A DNA stretch of 64,000 nucleotides from DASWZN01 sp963841635 (GCA_963841635.1 CAWJDO010000002.1:3286001-3350000), one strand, 5' to 3'; positions 45,377-54,138 are shown, counted from the stretch's first letter. Numbers and translations are program-made. Notes: generated from the letters alone by a model not told the origin.

Positions 45377-45644
45377 TTACGGCTCGACCAGGACCACGCC
45401 AGCGGTCGTGGCAGCTCGCCGCAGGTCATCATCGAGAGGGGCGAGCGGCAGCCCTTCGCGGATTGACAGCTCGAGGTAGGCAGCATCGTAAGCGGTGAGG
45501 CCCTAAGTCCGCGCGAGTGGCAGGATCTGTTGAGCAAGCCAAGCGGAAGGGCGATGCTCGATTTCAAGCCGTCAACGCGCTGGATTCATCCTCGAAGGCC
45601 CAACTCAACGTCATCGAGGCGTCTAGAACGAACGGACCGTTCAA
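45377..45644 (-). pseudogene. vapC: VapC-type PIN toxin, broken
   Basis: The start TTG overlaps the antitoxin stop. The reading opens as a typical PIN domain, PFVLDASMTLSWAFEDE, then hits a TGA within 25 codons. The C-terminus is recognisable further on, LTAYDAAYLELSIREGLPLA followed by LDDDLRRAATTAGVVLVEP, but an in-frame TAG lies directly before it, and the middle of the family (about 70 residues) is missing. A deletion plus nonsense mutations have inactivated the toxin. Confidence 0.8.
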
Positions 45645-45898
45645 TACTTGTGACCCTCGTGGACGAGGTCTTGGATGCGCAGGCCGGGGCCCAGAGTGAG
45701 ATGCTGCTTCTCGCGGAATGCGAGGACGCCGGCGACGGCCTGACGCCGCCGCGCCCGCTCTTCGTCGGAGACCGCGGCCGTCACGCTGCCGGCTGCCTCA
45801 AGCGCCCGTTCGATGACTTCCTCGGGCGAGCGGCCCAGACCCCGAGCGAGTGCCGCCTCTAGCAGCCGCTGCCCATGGGTTGAGAGCTGAACCGTCAT
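45641..45898 (-). CDS. Ribbon-helix-helix-like VapB-type antitoxin
   Basis: An 85-residue protein with a short strand followed by helices, TVQLSTHGQRLLEAALARGL then GRSPEEVIERALEAA, as in RHH/AbrB-like antitoxins, and a C-terminal toxin-binding tail (SDEERARRRQAVAGVLAFRE). Its TGA overlaps the TTG start of the broken vapC. It appears intact, left over after toxin decay. Confidence 0.72.
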   Translation of the reverse strand: MTVQLSTHGQRLLEAALARGLGRSPEEVIERALEAAGSVTAAVSDEERARRRQAVAGVLAFREKQHLTLGPGLRIQDLVHEGHKY

Positions 45899-45927
45899 CA
45901 CAACCACTATAGCCCGCGACGCCCGTG

Positions 45928-45956
45928 CGACGAGCGACAAGCGACGGGCGACGAGC
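45928..45956. repeat. Short dispersed repeat, inverted copy
   Basis: CGACGAGCGACAAGCGACGG and following bases: reverse complement of the repeat at 36534-36561. Lies between the vapB start and the cytochrome stop. Confidence 0.65.
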
Positions 45957-45966
45957 TGCGCTCTCC

Positions 45967-48171
45967 CTACAGCGTCCGCGCGTGCACCGAATCCACCGAG
46001 AAAGCCCCGTCGGTACCGTGACACACCCCGCAGGCCTCGCCCAACTTCGGGTCGGTCTGCGTAGCCGCGTGCGCCGAAGCGTCCTCCGCTATGTGACACG
46101 CCGTGCAGGCTGCCGTAATGGGCGGCGTCGGATTGATGTAGTCCCGCGGGCTGTTCACGGCGACGCGCCCTGCCGGCACCGGCACCTCCTGCGAGTCGTT
46201 GACGTGGCACTTGGCGCAATCGCGCAGATCGCCCGGGAACCGGACCCCGCTGAAGTCGTTGGCGCTCCCGCCAAAGCCCCAAATCACGAATGGCGTGAAT
46301 TGTACCGGCCCTGCCGCGGCCTCGGCCGCGCCCGAGTCGCCGAAATGCAGCCGGTGGATCAGCACCGGCAAGTCGATGCTCTGTGCCGGAGCCTGGCTCG
46401 CCGGCCGCAGCGCCGCATCGGTCTGAGTTGGATTGTGGCACACCAGGCAATACTGCACGTTCTGCCGGATCGTGCCGTGCGCGGAGATCGCAAAGTGGCA
46501 GGCGTTGCAGTTGGCCTGCGTAATCTCCACCGGGTGCGCCTCGACCGGCGAACCGTCCACCGAGAAATTGAGCACCTGGTTGAAGCCCACGTCGCGAACC
46601 GTCTGCTGCACCACCGTTCCCGGCAGGACCACGATGCTCCGGTACCCTTCGATCCCGATCGAGTACGTTCCGGTGGCGCCCGCGGGAATCGTCCCCATAA
46701 ACGTGTACGCATAGGTGCCGCTCTGGCCCGTTGAGTTCTTGATGGCGCTTTCCGAGATCTCCGTCTGGTAGTCGGAGGTCGGCCCCGCCAGCACCAGGTT
46801 CAGGAAACTCATCTGCGAAGGCAGCAGCATGTTCCCGGATTTGTCCGCGATGGTGTAGGTCACGGTCGGCGATTGCCCGGCCGCGCCATTGGTGACGCTC
46901 ACCAGCGAGAAGACCACGCCCGGCAAGCCCGGAGTAAACTGCGCGATCGTATGCGCTCCCACGATCGAAGCGTCGAACGGCAGCTCGCCTTGCAGGATGT
47001 GGCAATCGGCGCACTGCGAGTCGTCGATCTCCGGGAGATTGACGTGGTTCGCCCCCGTGGCGAAGTTGACATCGTCGTGGCAGGCGCCGCACGCCGCGCG
47101 GCTCGGGTGCGTGGTCCAGTAGTCTACTTTCCCCGCCGGCCAGGCCGCCAGGTCCGGATTGCAGCCCGGATTGCCGGCGCTGCCGCAGGCCGCTCCACCG
47201 GGTGGCGGTATCGTGCCTCCCTGTCCCGGCTGGCCCGAGTCCGGCGGCGGAACGATCCCGCCCTCGTGGCAGAACGTGCAGTTGTTCGGAGCGACGGCCG
47301 GAAACACGACGGTCGAGAAGTCGCTCACCGAATTCTGGAAGCCGATAATCTGATACGGCGTGCCCGCCTTTACACTGGGCAGGCTCGATCCCATGTGGAT
47401 CTTGTGGATGAAGACCTTCATGTCCAGCAGATTGCCCGTGTCGGGATCGATGTTTTGCGGCTGGTGACACAGCACGCACAGAGCCACGCTGCGCCGCGCA
47501 CCGCCGTGCGCCGATAGCGGGTCGTGGCACTTGTTGCAGGTGATGGTGCGGATCTCGTCGTGAACTACAGTAACGGCGCTGCCGTTGGGCACAAAGCTGA
47601 AGACGTCATCGTCGTAGTTGGTGCCCAGGCTGAACTCCGTCAGGTCGCGGCTCGAGTACACTCCGATCGTGTGCGTGGCCGTGGCATCGAAGCCCGATGG
47701 CGCCTTGGTGTGGAAGGTGTAAGTGTACTGGCCATCGGCGGTCTGCACATAAGTCCCCCCGGAATCGGCCGAGGGCTGCTGCGTGGTGATGCCCGTGGCG
47801 GTGCTGGAGGCGGCGCGCGTGGTATACGCCGTGTAGTCGTTCTGGCCCTGCGGCAGGAATGCGGCTATAAAGCTGGTGCTGATCGGGCCCGGCGTGCCGA
47901 TCCCGGTGCGATCGAGCGGCAGCCCCAGCGGATCGGCCAGGGTGAACTGCACCTGAATGGTGCCGTCCCCCGCGATACTTGCGCCCCGGATCTTGGCCAC
48001 CAGGCCCGGGCGGACGAAGTTGATTAACGCCTCGTCGGCGAAGTCGGCTTTGCCTCTGAGGCCGCCTCTTCTAAGGACTAAGGATCTTTCGGTGCTGCTG
48101 AGCAGTACAGCCGAGCCCAGCACGAGAGAAACGGCAAGCGCCCTTCGCAGGATTACTGCTGGAGGAAACAT
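45967..48171 (-). CDS. Decaheme c-type cytochrome, OmcA/MtrC family
   Basis: A 734-residue exported multiheme cytochrome with ten CxxCH motifs in order: CNKCH, CVLCH, CTFCH, CGACH, CADCH, CNACH, CLVCH, CAKCH, CTACH, CGVCH. They form two pentaheme groups split by a beta-rich domain (about residues 355-520), as in OmcA/MtrC proteins of dissimilatory metal reducers. N-terminal signal-like segment (VILRRALAVSLVLGSAVLLS), but no lipobox cysteine is seen. The ATG at 48171 follows GAGGGGG. No MtrA/MtrB-like porin-cytochrome genes lie nearby. Likely role: electron transfer to extracellular or periplasmic acceptors. A 133-base divergent region separates it from dprA. Confidence 0.9.
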   Translation of the reverse strand: MFPPAVILRRALAVSLVLGSAVLLSSTERSLVLRRGGLRGKADFADEALINFVRPGLVAKIRGASIAGDGTIQVQFTLADPLGLPLDRTGIGTPGPISTSFIAAFLPQGQNDYTAYTTRAASSTATGITTQQPSADSGGTYVQTADGQYTYTFHTKAPSGFDATATHTIGVYSSRDLTEFSLGTNYDDDVFSFVPNGSAVTVVHDEIRTITCNKCHDPLSAHGGARRSVALCVLCHQPQNIDPDTGNLLDMKVFIHKIHMGSSLPSVKAGTPYQIIGFQNSVSDFSTVVFPAVAPNNCTFCHEGGIVPPPDSGQPGQGGTIPPPGGAACGSAGNPGCNPDLAAWPAGKVDYWTTHPSRAACGACHDDVNFATGANHVNLPEIDDSQCADCHILQGELPFDASIVGAHTIAQFTPGLPGVVFSLVSVTNGAAGQSPTVTYTIADKSGNMLLPSQMSFLNLVLAGPTSDYQTEISESAIKNSTGQSGTYAYTFMGTIPAGATGTYSIGIEGYRSIVVLPGTVVQQTVRDVGFNQVLNFSVDGSPVEAHPVEITQANCNACHFAISAHGTIRQNVQYCLVCHNPTQTDAALRPASQAPAQSIDLPVLIHRLHFGDSGAAEAAAGPVQFTPFVIWGFGGSANDFSGVRFPGDLRDCAKCHVNDSQEVPVPAGRVAVNSPRDYINPTPPITAACTACHIAEDASAHAATQTDPKLGEACGVCHGTDGAFSVDSVHARTL

Positions 48172-48304
48172 GGCACCCCCTCTGACTAACGCTGGGGTTG
48201 ATTTTACACGAATCCGCGCGCGGCGCAAGAGGAATTATTTGCCCCGTGGCGCCCCCGAGTCTGAGATTCCGCTCCGCCTGCCCGCACAACTTCTTAAAGT
48301 GCCT

Positions 48305-49474
48305 ATGCTTACCTCGAACCTCACCCAGGAAGAAGAGCTGAACTGGCTGGCCCTGATGATGGTCCCCGGCCTGGGCGCGCGTACCGCCAGCCGTCTGCTC
48401 GATCACTTCCGCACACCACAGGCCATTCTCACCGCCACCCGCAGCGAGCTCGAAGCGGCCGGCATCGCCGGCGGTGTGGCGCAGAGTGTCTCGAGCGGCT
48501 GCGCCTTCGACGAGGCCGTCCTCCAGCAACAAAAGATGCGCGAATGCGGCGCGGAACTGATCGCCCTCACGGACCCTCGATATCCTCAGCCGCTGCGCGA
48601 GATCTTCGACCCGCCCTTCGCACTCTTCGCGCGCGGCCGCGTCGAATTGCTGGGCACGCTGATGCTGGGAGTCGTCGGCACGCGGCGCCCTACACCGTAT
48701 GGCCTGGCGGCGGCCGAGCGCCTCGCCGGAGACCTGGCGCGCGCCGGCCTCACCGTCGTCAGCGGAATGGCCCGCGGAATCGACACCGCCGCCCACCGCG
48801 CGGCTTTGACCCCCGGCGGCAACACCGTCGCCGTCCTCGGTTGCGGTGTGGACATCGTTTATCCTTCGGAGAACCGCAAACTCGCCGCCGAAATCGTCTC
48901 CCGCGGCTTGATGCTTTCCGAGTTCCCCATGGGCGCGCCCGCATTCCCTCAGAACTTCCCCATCCGTAATCGAGTCATCAGCGGGCTCGGCGTTGGCGTC
49001 CTCGTGGTCGAAGGCGCGCAGTACAGCGGTTCGTCGATTACAGCCCGTCTCGCGCTCGAGCAGGGCAGGGAGGTCTTCGCCGTCCCGGGCAGCATCATGT
49101 CGAAGATGAGCTGGGGCCCCAACCTGCTCATCAAGCAAGGCTGCAAGCTGGTGCAGGACTGGAACGACGTGGTGGTGGAGCTTGGTCCGGACGCCCGCCG
49201 GGAGCTCGCCGCCGGCGCCCAGGGCCGCCTGTTCGCCGCCGGGGTGTCTGAAACCGACCCCGCCCAAAGTGCATCTAGCGTTCAGCAGCCCGACAACCCG
49301 ATCGCTCGTAAGCTATTGGAACAAATCAAGATCGAGACCCCGGTCCACATCGACGAATTGCTGGCGCGCGTCGAAGACGCTTCGTCCTCGGAAATCGTCG
49401 CCGCCCTGTTCGAGCTGGAGATGCTGGGAGCCATCCGGCAACTTCCCGGCAGAAACTTTGTTAAAGTGTGGTGA
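48305..49474 (+). CDS. dprA: DNA-processing protein DprA/Smf
   Basis: Loads RecA on incoming single-stranded DNA during transformation. The 389-residue protein has an N-terminal helical (HhH/SAM-like) domain (LALMMVPGLGARTASRLLDH), the Rossmann-like DprA core (VVGTRRPTPYGLAAAERLAG, SGMARGIDTAAHRAAL, VLGCGVDIVYPSENRKL, FPIRNRVISGLGVGVLVVEG, AVPGSIMSKMSWGPNLLIKQ) and a C-terminal winged helix (about 325-389). The frame is open upstream, but the ATG at 48305 is the family start. Confidence 0.94.
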   Translation: MLTSNLTQEEELNWLALMMVPGLGARTASRLLDHFRTPQAILTATRSELEAAGIAGGVAQSVSSGCAFDEAVLQQQKMRECGAELIALTDPRYPQPLREIFDPPFALFARGRVELLGTLMLGVVGTRRPTPYGLAAAERLAGDLARAGLTVVSGMARGIDTAAHRAALTPGGNTVAVLGCGVDIVYPSENRKLAAEIVSRGLMLSEFPMGAPAFPQNFPIRNRVISGLGVGVLVVEGAQYSGSSITARLALEQGREVFAVPGSIMSKMSWGPNLLIKQGCKLVQDWNDVVVELGPDARRELAAGAQGRLFAAGVSETDPAQSASSVQQPDNPIARKLLEQIKIETPVHIDELLARVEDASSSEIVAALFELEMLGAIRQLPGRNFVKVW

Positions 49475-49554
49475 GACCTTCGGGAACGCCACCCTCCGCG
49501 GAACATAGGTAGGGTGAGTGTCCCGAGACGGTCCAAACGGACTCAAAAGTCGAT

Positions 49555-52359
49555 ATGCCAACATCTCTCGTCATCGTCGAATCGCCGGCGAAGGCCAAAA
49601 CCATAGGCAAGTACCTGGGCAAGAACTATGTTGTGAAGTTCTCCCTGGGCCACGTCAAGGACTTGCCCCCGACCGATCTTGCCGTGGACGTCGACCACGG
49701 ATTCGAGCCCACGTATGCCGTCATCGATGACAAAAAGAAGCTGATCGCCGAGCTGAAAGCAGCCGCGAAGAAATCCGACACGGTTTACCTGGCGGCTGAC
49801 CCGGACCGCGAAGGCGAAGCCATCTGCTTTCACCTCAAGGAGGAGCTCGAAGAGAAGGATGGGCGTTTGCGCATTGCCCGCGTGATGTTCAACGAGATCA
49901 CGCCCAACGCCATACGGCGGGCCTTCGAGCATCCCATGGAAGTCGACATGCACCTGGTGGACGCGCAGCAGGCGCGGCGGGTGCTGGACCGACTGGTGGG
50001 CTACAAGATCTCGCCGCTCCTGTGGGACAAGGTTCGCCGGGGTCTCTCGGCCGGGCGCGTCCAGTCGGTGGCCGTGCGCCTCATCGTCGAGCGTGAGCGC
50101 GAGGTTCGGGCGTTCCAGAAGCGCGAATACTGGACCATCGACGTGGATCTCGAAGCCAGGGACCAGCCGCCGCTCAAGGCGCGCTTCCTCAAGCGCAGCG
50201 ACGAAGCGATCGAGATTGCGGATGAAGCTGCCGCCCAGGGACTCATCGGGCAGTTGGCCGGCAAGCCGTATGGCGTCAAGTCGGTGGTCACGCGCGAGAA
50301 ACGACGCAACCCGGTTCCGTCGTTCATCACTTCCACCTTGCAGCAGGAGGCGGCCCGGAAACTCCGCTTCTCCGTCAAGCGCACCATGGGCCTGGCGCAG
50401 CGTCTCTACGAGGGCGTGGAAGTCGGCAAGGAAGGCCCTACGGGCCTGATCACCTACATGCGCACGGATTCCACGCGCGTCTCCGACGAGGCGCTGGCCG
50501 AAGCGCGGACCTTCATCGCCGGCCGGTTCGGCCCGCAGTACATTCCCGAAACGCCCAACATCTACAAAAGCAAAAAGGGAGCGCAGGACGCGCACGAAGC
50601 TGTCCGCCCGACCGACGTGACGCGCACGCCCGAATCGCTCGAGAAGCTGCTCCAGGAGGACGAGCTCAAGCTGTACCGCCTGATCTGGATGCGCTTCGTC
50701 GCCTCCCAGATGATGCCGGCGGTCTTCGACCAGACCACCATCGACATCGCGGCTCAGGGCGCCGACGGTGCCGAGTATCTGTTCCGCGCCACCGGTTCCG
50801 TGCCGCGTTTCGACGGGTTCCTCGCCATCTACGAGGAAGGCAAGGACCAGAAGGACGATGAGGACGAGGAACTGAAGCACCGGCTGCCCCTGGTCACCGA
50901 AGGAGAGGTCCTGAAGTTCCGCTCCATCGAGCCCGAACAGCACTTCACCGAGCCGCCGCCGCGCTACAACGAAGCCACGCTGGTGAAGAAGCTCGAGGCC
51001 GACGGCGTGGGCCGCCCCTCCACCTACGCCTCCATCATCTCCACCATCCAGGACCGCGGCTACGTCAAGAAGGAGACCGGCAAGTTCCTGCCCACCGAAC
51101 TCGGCATGGTGGTGACGGACCTGCTCGTCGAAGCCTTCGACGACATCCTCGATATCAGCTACACCGCCCGCATGGAGGAGGAACTCGACCTCATCGAAGA
51201 AGGCAAGGTGGACTGGCGCGCCGCTATCGCCGAGTTCTATCAGAAGTTCAGCGCGGACCTCAGCCACGCCGAAGAGCACATGACCGACATCAAGCGGATG
51301 GAGAAACCAACCGGCTTGAACTGCGAAAACTGCGGCCGGCCCCTGGTGATCAAGTGGGGCAAGCACGGCAGCTTCATCGCCTGCACCGGATATCCCGATT
51401 TCTCCCCACGAAGCGTGGAAGCCGATCTGGAGAAGGTGCAGAAGGAGATCGCCCGCCAGCAGGAAAGGGCTCGCAAGAAGTTCGCGCCTAGAATCGAGAA
51501 ACTTCAGGCGAAGAATCCCGACGTGCCGATCGAGTGGAGGGAAGGCGGGCTCGCCTGGACCTCTGCCGCGCGTCTTGGCAAGGGCCAGCTTGCCCTCCTC
51601 AAAGGGCTCCAGACGAGCATCGCCGAGCAGAGAGTGAAGAACCGCGAGCTGATCGAATCGCGCCTGAAGTCGATCGCGGGCCGGTATTCGCGGGTCAACG
51701 AGTTTTACGACTTCGAACTCGAAGACAGCGCCGAGGGCGTTGCCCTGGTTTCGCGGAGGAAAGAGGATGCCTGCACATACACCCGCGAATTGACAGTGGA
51801 TCTGCCGGACCTGGCCGAGGCGGATCTCAAGGAGAAGGGCGAAGAGGAACTCTGCGAGAACTGTGGGCGCCCGATGGTCCTCAAGAAGGGCCGTTTTGGC
51901 ACGTTCTTTGCGTGCTCTCAATACCCGGACTGCAAGACCACCAAGCGCATCGGCGGCGATGAGAGAAAGCCCGACGTGCCGCTCGACGAGAAGTGCCCTC
52001 AGTGCGGCAACAATATGGTTCTGAAGTCGGGCCGTTTCGGAGAATTCACCGCCTGCAGCAATTACCCGGCCTGCAAATATGTCAAACAGAAAACAATCGG
52101 GGTGAAATGTCCCGAATGTAACGAAGGTGACATCAGCGAGCGGCGCTCGCGGCGCGGCAAGACGTTCTACGGCTGCACGCGTTATCCCGACTGTAAGTTC
52201 GTAGCCTGGTCGAAGCCCCTCGCCGAGCCGTGTCCGAAATGCGGCAGCAAGTATCTGCTCGAGAAATGGCCGAAGTCGGGCCACATCGCCCAGTGCCCGA
52301 ATCCCGAGTGCAAGTACAAGTACGAAATGGCCCCCGCCCCGGACGAAGTGACCGCGTAG
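49555..52359 (+). CDS. topA: DNA topoisomerase I with five C-terminal zinc ribbons
   Basis: Type IA topoisomerase that relaxes negative supercoils, 934 residues. TOPRIM domain with SLVIVESPAKAKTIGKYLG and the DPDREGEA acidic triad; SAGRVQSVAVRLIVERE; catalytic Tyr301 in GLITYMRTDSTR; AVRPTDVTRTPESLEK; GRPSTYASIISTIQDRGYV. After residue 580 come five C4 zinc-ribbon units (CENCGRPLVIKWGKHGSFIA, CENCGRPMVLKKGRFGTFFA, CPQCGNNMVLKSGRFGEFTA, CPECNEGDISE, CPKCGSKYLLEKW), more than the three of E. coli. It follows dprA by 80 bases in the same direction, a common pairing. Confidence 0.96.
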   Translation: MPTSLVIVESPAKAKTIGKYLGKNYVVKFSLGHVKDLPPTDLAVDVDHGFEPTYAVIDDKKKLIAELKAAAKKSDTVYLAADPDREGEAICFHLKEELEEKDGRLRIARVMFNEITPNAIRRAFEHPMEVDMHLVDAQQARRVLDRLVGYKISPLLWDKVRRGLSAGRVQSVAVRLIVEREREVRAFQKREYWTIDVDLEARDQPPLKARFLKRSDEAIEIADEAAAQGLIGQLAGKPYGVKSVVTREKRRNPVPSFITSTLQQEAARKLRFSVKRTMGLAQRLYEGVEVGKEGPTGLITYMRTDSTRVSDEALAEARTFIAGRFGPQYIPETPNIYKSKKGAQDAHEAVRPTDVTRTPESLEKLLQEDELKLYRLIWMRFVASQMMPAVFDQTTIDIAAQGADGAEYLFRATGSVPRFDGFLAIYEEGKDQKDDEDEELKHRLPLVTEGEVLKFRSIEPEQHFTEPPPRYNEATLVKKLEADGVGRPSTYASIISTIQDRGYVKKETGKFLPTELGMVVTDLLVEAFDDILDISYTARMEEELDLIEEGKVDWRAAIAEFYQKFSADLSHAEEHMTDIKRMEKPTGLNCENCGRPLVIKWGKHGSFIACTGYPDFSPRSVEADLEKVQKEIARQQERARKKFAPRIEKLQAKNPDVPIEWREGGLAWTSAARLGKGQLALLKGLQTSIAEQRVKNRELIESRLKSIAGRYSRVNEFYDFELEDSAEGVALVSRRKEDACTYTRELTVDLPDLAEADLKEKGEEELCENCGRPMVLKKGRFGTFFACSQYPDCKTTKRIGGDERKPDVPLDEKCPQCGNNMVLKSGRFGEFTACSNYPACKYVKQKTIGVKCPECNEGDISERRSRRGKTFYGCTRYPDCKFVAWSKPLAEPCPKCGSKYLLEKWPKSGHIAQCPNPECKYKYEMAPAPDEVTA

Positions 52360-52372
52360 CTTTTTCCGTGGC

Positions 52373-52412
52373 GCAGGCTCTCAGCCTGCCGCGCCGAGAC
52401 TCGTCTCGGCGC
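52373..52412. repeat. Double-hairpin intergenic element
   Basis: Perfect stems GCAGGCT-CTC-AGCCTGC (52373-52389) and GCGCCGAGAC-TC-GTCTCGGCGC (52391-52412), preceded by TTTTTCC right after the topA stop codon. Same design as the elements at 40850 and 61655. May act as a terminator for topA. Confidence 0.85.
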
Positions 52413-52491
52413 TAGCTCCGTTTCTCGCCAGCGTCCCTGCCGCCTCCGCAAACCGGGGACTGGACCGAGATTTCGTCGTCTCCGCAGACCG

Positions 52492-52539
52492 GGGACTGGA
52501 TCCCAATTTCGCCGCCTTTGCGAAATTGGTGCCTGTCCC
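52492..52539. repeat. REP-like palindromic element
   Basis: Palindrome with arms GGGACtGG / CCtGTCCC and CCAATTTCGC / GCGAAATTGG around a 7-base loop. Matches the element at 34823-34869 in design and arm sequence. A partial copy of its left arm precedes it at about 52455-52480. Confidence 0.8.
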
Positions 52540-52734
52540 AAGGTTTGCCCTCTGACCGCTGCTCGGGGTTTACCCAACTCCCACCCGCCGCCCCCCAGAA
52601 CATCCGCGTCCTAAAATGTTGTATGACCTCGATCCAAAGTTTTTGTGCCGAAACGGCCGATTCCGCGGCCCCTCGGTCGCGCCTTCTGCTAAAATGGTCA
52701 AGAACCCAACTCGGGAAAGAGGGAAATCATTACA

Positions 52735-53043
52735 ATGGCAAGAAAACGCAATGAGGCTAGGTCTATCTCTGCCGAGGGAGCCGCGGCGCCGGCCACTCAT
52801 CGCCGCAGCGTTCGTGCTAGCGTAACGCAGCCGCCCGTGTCCGCGTCATCCGAACCGCAGCCCGCTGCGGTCCCCGAAAAACCAATCGTCGAAGTTCCGG
52901 CCGCGCAGATCTCCGAGCAGGACGAAATCGCAAGGATCGCGTTCTCTTACTGGGAAGCCCGTGGATGTCAGGGCGGCTCTCCCGAAGAGGACTGGGCCCG
53001 CGCCGAGCAGGAAGTCCACAGCCGCCGCAAGATCAGCGCCTAG
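52735..53043 (+). CDS. DUF2934 protein
   Basis: A 102-residue protein with a basic, low-complexity N-terminal half (ARKRNEARSISAEGAAAPAT, Pro-rich to residue 55) and a C-terminal DUF2934 motif (about 62-96: DEIARIAFSYWEARG then GSPEEDWARAEQEV). Function unknown; such proteins occur in several copies in acidobacterial and other soil genomes. The ATG has AGAGGG about 11 bases upstream. It converges on lexA with 12 bases between stop codons. Confidence 0.85.
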   Translation: MARKRNEARSISAEGAAAPATHRRSVRASVTQPPVSASSEPQPAAVPEKPIVEVPAAQISEQDEIARIAFSYWEARGCQGGSPEEDWARAEQEVHSRRKISA

Positions 53044-53055
53044 TCGCGCACGCCG

Positions 53056-53688
53056 TTACGCGTACTTGCGCAACACAGCCAGCACGCGGCCCTGAATTCT
53101 TAGATCAGCCAAAGGCACCACGATGGGATTCATCTGTGAGTTCGCGGGCTGAAGCCGCGCCTGCGTGTCCGATTCCCTGTAGTACCGCTTCAGCGTGGTC
53201 TCGTTGCCCCGGATGAGGGCCACCACGATGTCACCGTTGCGGGCCTGCTCGGAACTCTCTACCAGCACCAGGTCTCCGCTGCAGATGTGGTCCTCGATCA
53301 TGGAATCGCCGCGCACCTCGAGGGCATAGACCTTCTCGTGGTTGGCGAAATCCGCCAGGTCCAGCCGGTCCGTACCGGCGAGGGCTTCGACGGGCATGCC
53401 AGCCGCGATCCGGCCCAGCAGCGGCACGTCCAGGCTCCCGGATCCAGGCGGGTGCTGCCGCCTCACTTCCTGGTAATACTTCAGCGTCAGGTCGAGCGAG
53501 CGGCTCTGGTTGAAGCCGCGTTTGAGATAGTGCTTCGACTCCAGCGCCGCGATGTGCTTGTGCACCGTAGCCAGCGAGGCCAGTTCGAGCCCGTGCGCAA
53601 TCTCTTCGTAGCTCGGGCTGTAGCGGTGCTCTTCGATGAAGCCAGCAATGAAGTCCAGAACCTGCTTCTGCCGCCGGGTGATGGCCAT
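53056..53688 (-). CDS. lexA: SOS repressor LexA
   Basis: Represses DNA-damage genes and cleaves itself when RecA is activated. The 210-residue protein has the LexA winged-helix N-terminus (TRRQKQVLDFIAGFIEEHRY, EEIAHGLELASLATVHKHIA), the cleavage site A96-G97 in IAAGMP, and the catalytic pair Ser129 (RGDSMI) and Lys167 (ETTLKRYY). The start ATG at 53688 lies very close to a -10-like CACAAT. A palindromic candidate operator lies 28 bases upstream of the start and overlaps a TTGACT -35-like box. Confidence 0.95.
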   Translation of the reverse strand: MAITRRQKQVLDFIAGFIEEHRYSPSYEEIAHGLELASLATVHKHIAALESKHYLKRGFNQSRSLDLTLKYYQEVRRQHPPGSGSLDVPLLGRIAAGMPVEALAGTDRLDLADFANHEKVYALEVRGDSMIEDHICSGDLVLVESSEQARNGDIVVALIRGNETTLKRYYRESDTQARLQPANSQMNPIVVPLADLRIQGRVLAVLRKYA

Positions 53689-53715
53689 GCCTCATTGTGG
53701 GCGAATAAAAGGGGA

Positions 53716-53738
53716 AAGTCAATAGTTAGTCTTGACTT
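53716..53738. promoter_or_regulatory. Palindrome AAGTCAA-N9-TTGACTT, candidate LexA operator
   Basis: Perfect 7-base arms, 9-base centre, in the 79-base divergent gap between lexA and a small secreted-protein gene. On the lexA strand one arm carries TTGACT, 17 bases before CACAAT; on the other strand the second arm also gives TTGACT. A repressor bound here would cover the -35 boxes of both genes. LexA as the ligand is inferred from autoregulation in other bacteria. Confidence 0.5.
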
Positions 53739-53767
53739 ACCTATTCTCTCCCAGCCACATTGGAAGC

Positions 53768-54103
53768 ATGAGGATCCTAACGGCTGCTCTTCTGCTTGCT
53801 CTGGCCGTGCCGCTCGTAGCGGCCGTCCAAACCTGGAACCACGTCACGCTGGTGGATGCCATGTGCGCCGCCAGCATCAAGGCCAACCCGGACGCTCATA
53901 CCACCGAGTGCGCCCTCCATTGCGGCGCTGACGGCATGGGCCTGTTGACCGCCGATGGCACCTTCCTCAAGTTCGACGCCGCAGGCACCCGGCAGGCTCT
54001 CGCCGAACTGAAGGCCACGAAGAAGAAGGACCACCTGCGCGCCACCGTCGTCGGCGAGCTCAGCGGCGACAGCATCAAGGTGCAATCGATCAAGATGGAC
54101 TGA
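53768..54103 (+). CDS. Small secreted protein of unknown function
   Basis: A 111-residue protein with a signal peptide (MRILTAALLLALAVPLVAAV) and a mature domain of about 90 residues: TWNHVTLVDAMCAASIKANP, then ECALHCGADGMGLLTADGTF and a C-terminal part KKDHLRATVVGELSGDSIKV that looks like an OB-type beta barrel. Three cysteines (in AMCAAS and ECALHC) may form a disulfide. No function assigned. It is divergent from lexA and shares its promoter palindrome, which raises the question of damage regulation. Confidence 0.72.
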   Translation: MRILTAALLLALAVPLVAAVQTWNHVTLVDAMCAASIKANPDAHTTECALHCGADGMGLLTADGTFLKFDAAGTRQALAELKATKKKDHLRATVVGELSGDSIKVQSIKMD

Positions 54104-54138
54104 CCCGTTGTTACCGAGTCGCACGCCGGTACCGAGGC

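Larger units (their letters stand above)
52360..52734. other. Gene-free region with several repeat elements
   Basis: About 375 bases between topA and the DUF2934 gene. Contains a double-hairpin element (52373-52412), a partial tandem repeat of CCGGGGACTGGA units (about 52453-52500) and a REP-like palindrome (52492-52539). The promoter for the DUF2934 gene should lie in 52560-52715; no strong consensus was found. Confidence 0.7.

Noticed and set aside
45641..47530. Long minus-strand frame running from the vapB antitoxin upstream through the cytochrome gene
   Set aside because: Only the last 85 codons (antitoxin) are coding; the rest is out of frame with the decaheme cytochrome.
49543..52284. 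913-codon open frame on the minus strand opposite topA
   Set aside because: Antisense shadow of topA; composition is low in hydrophobic core patterns and no motif is seen.
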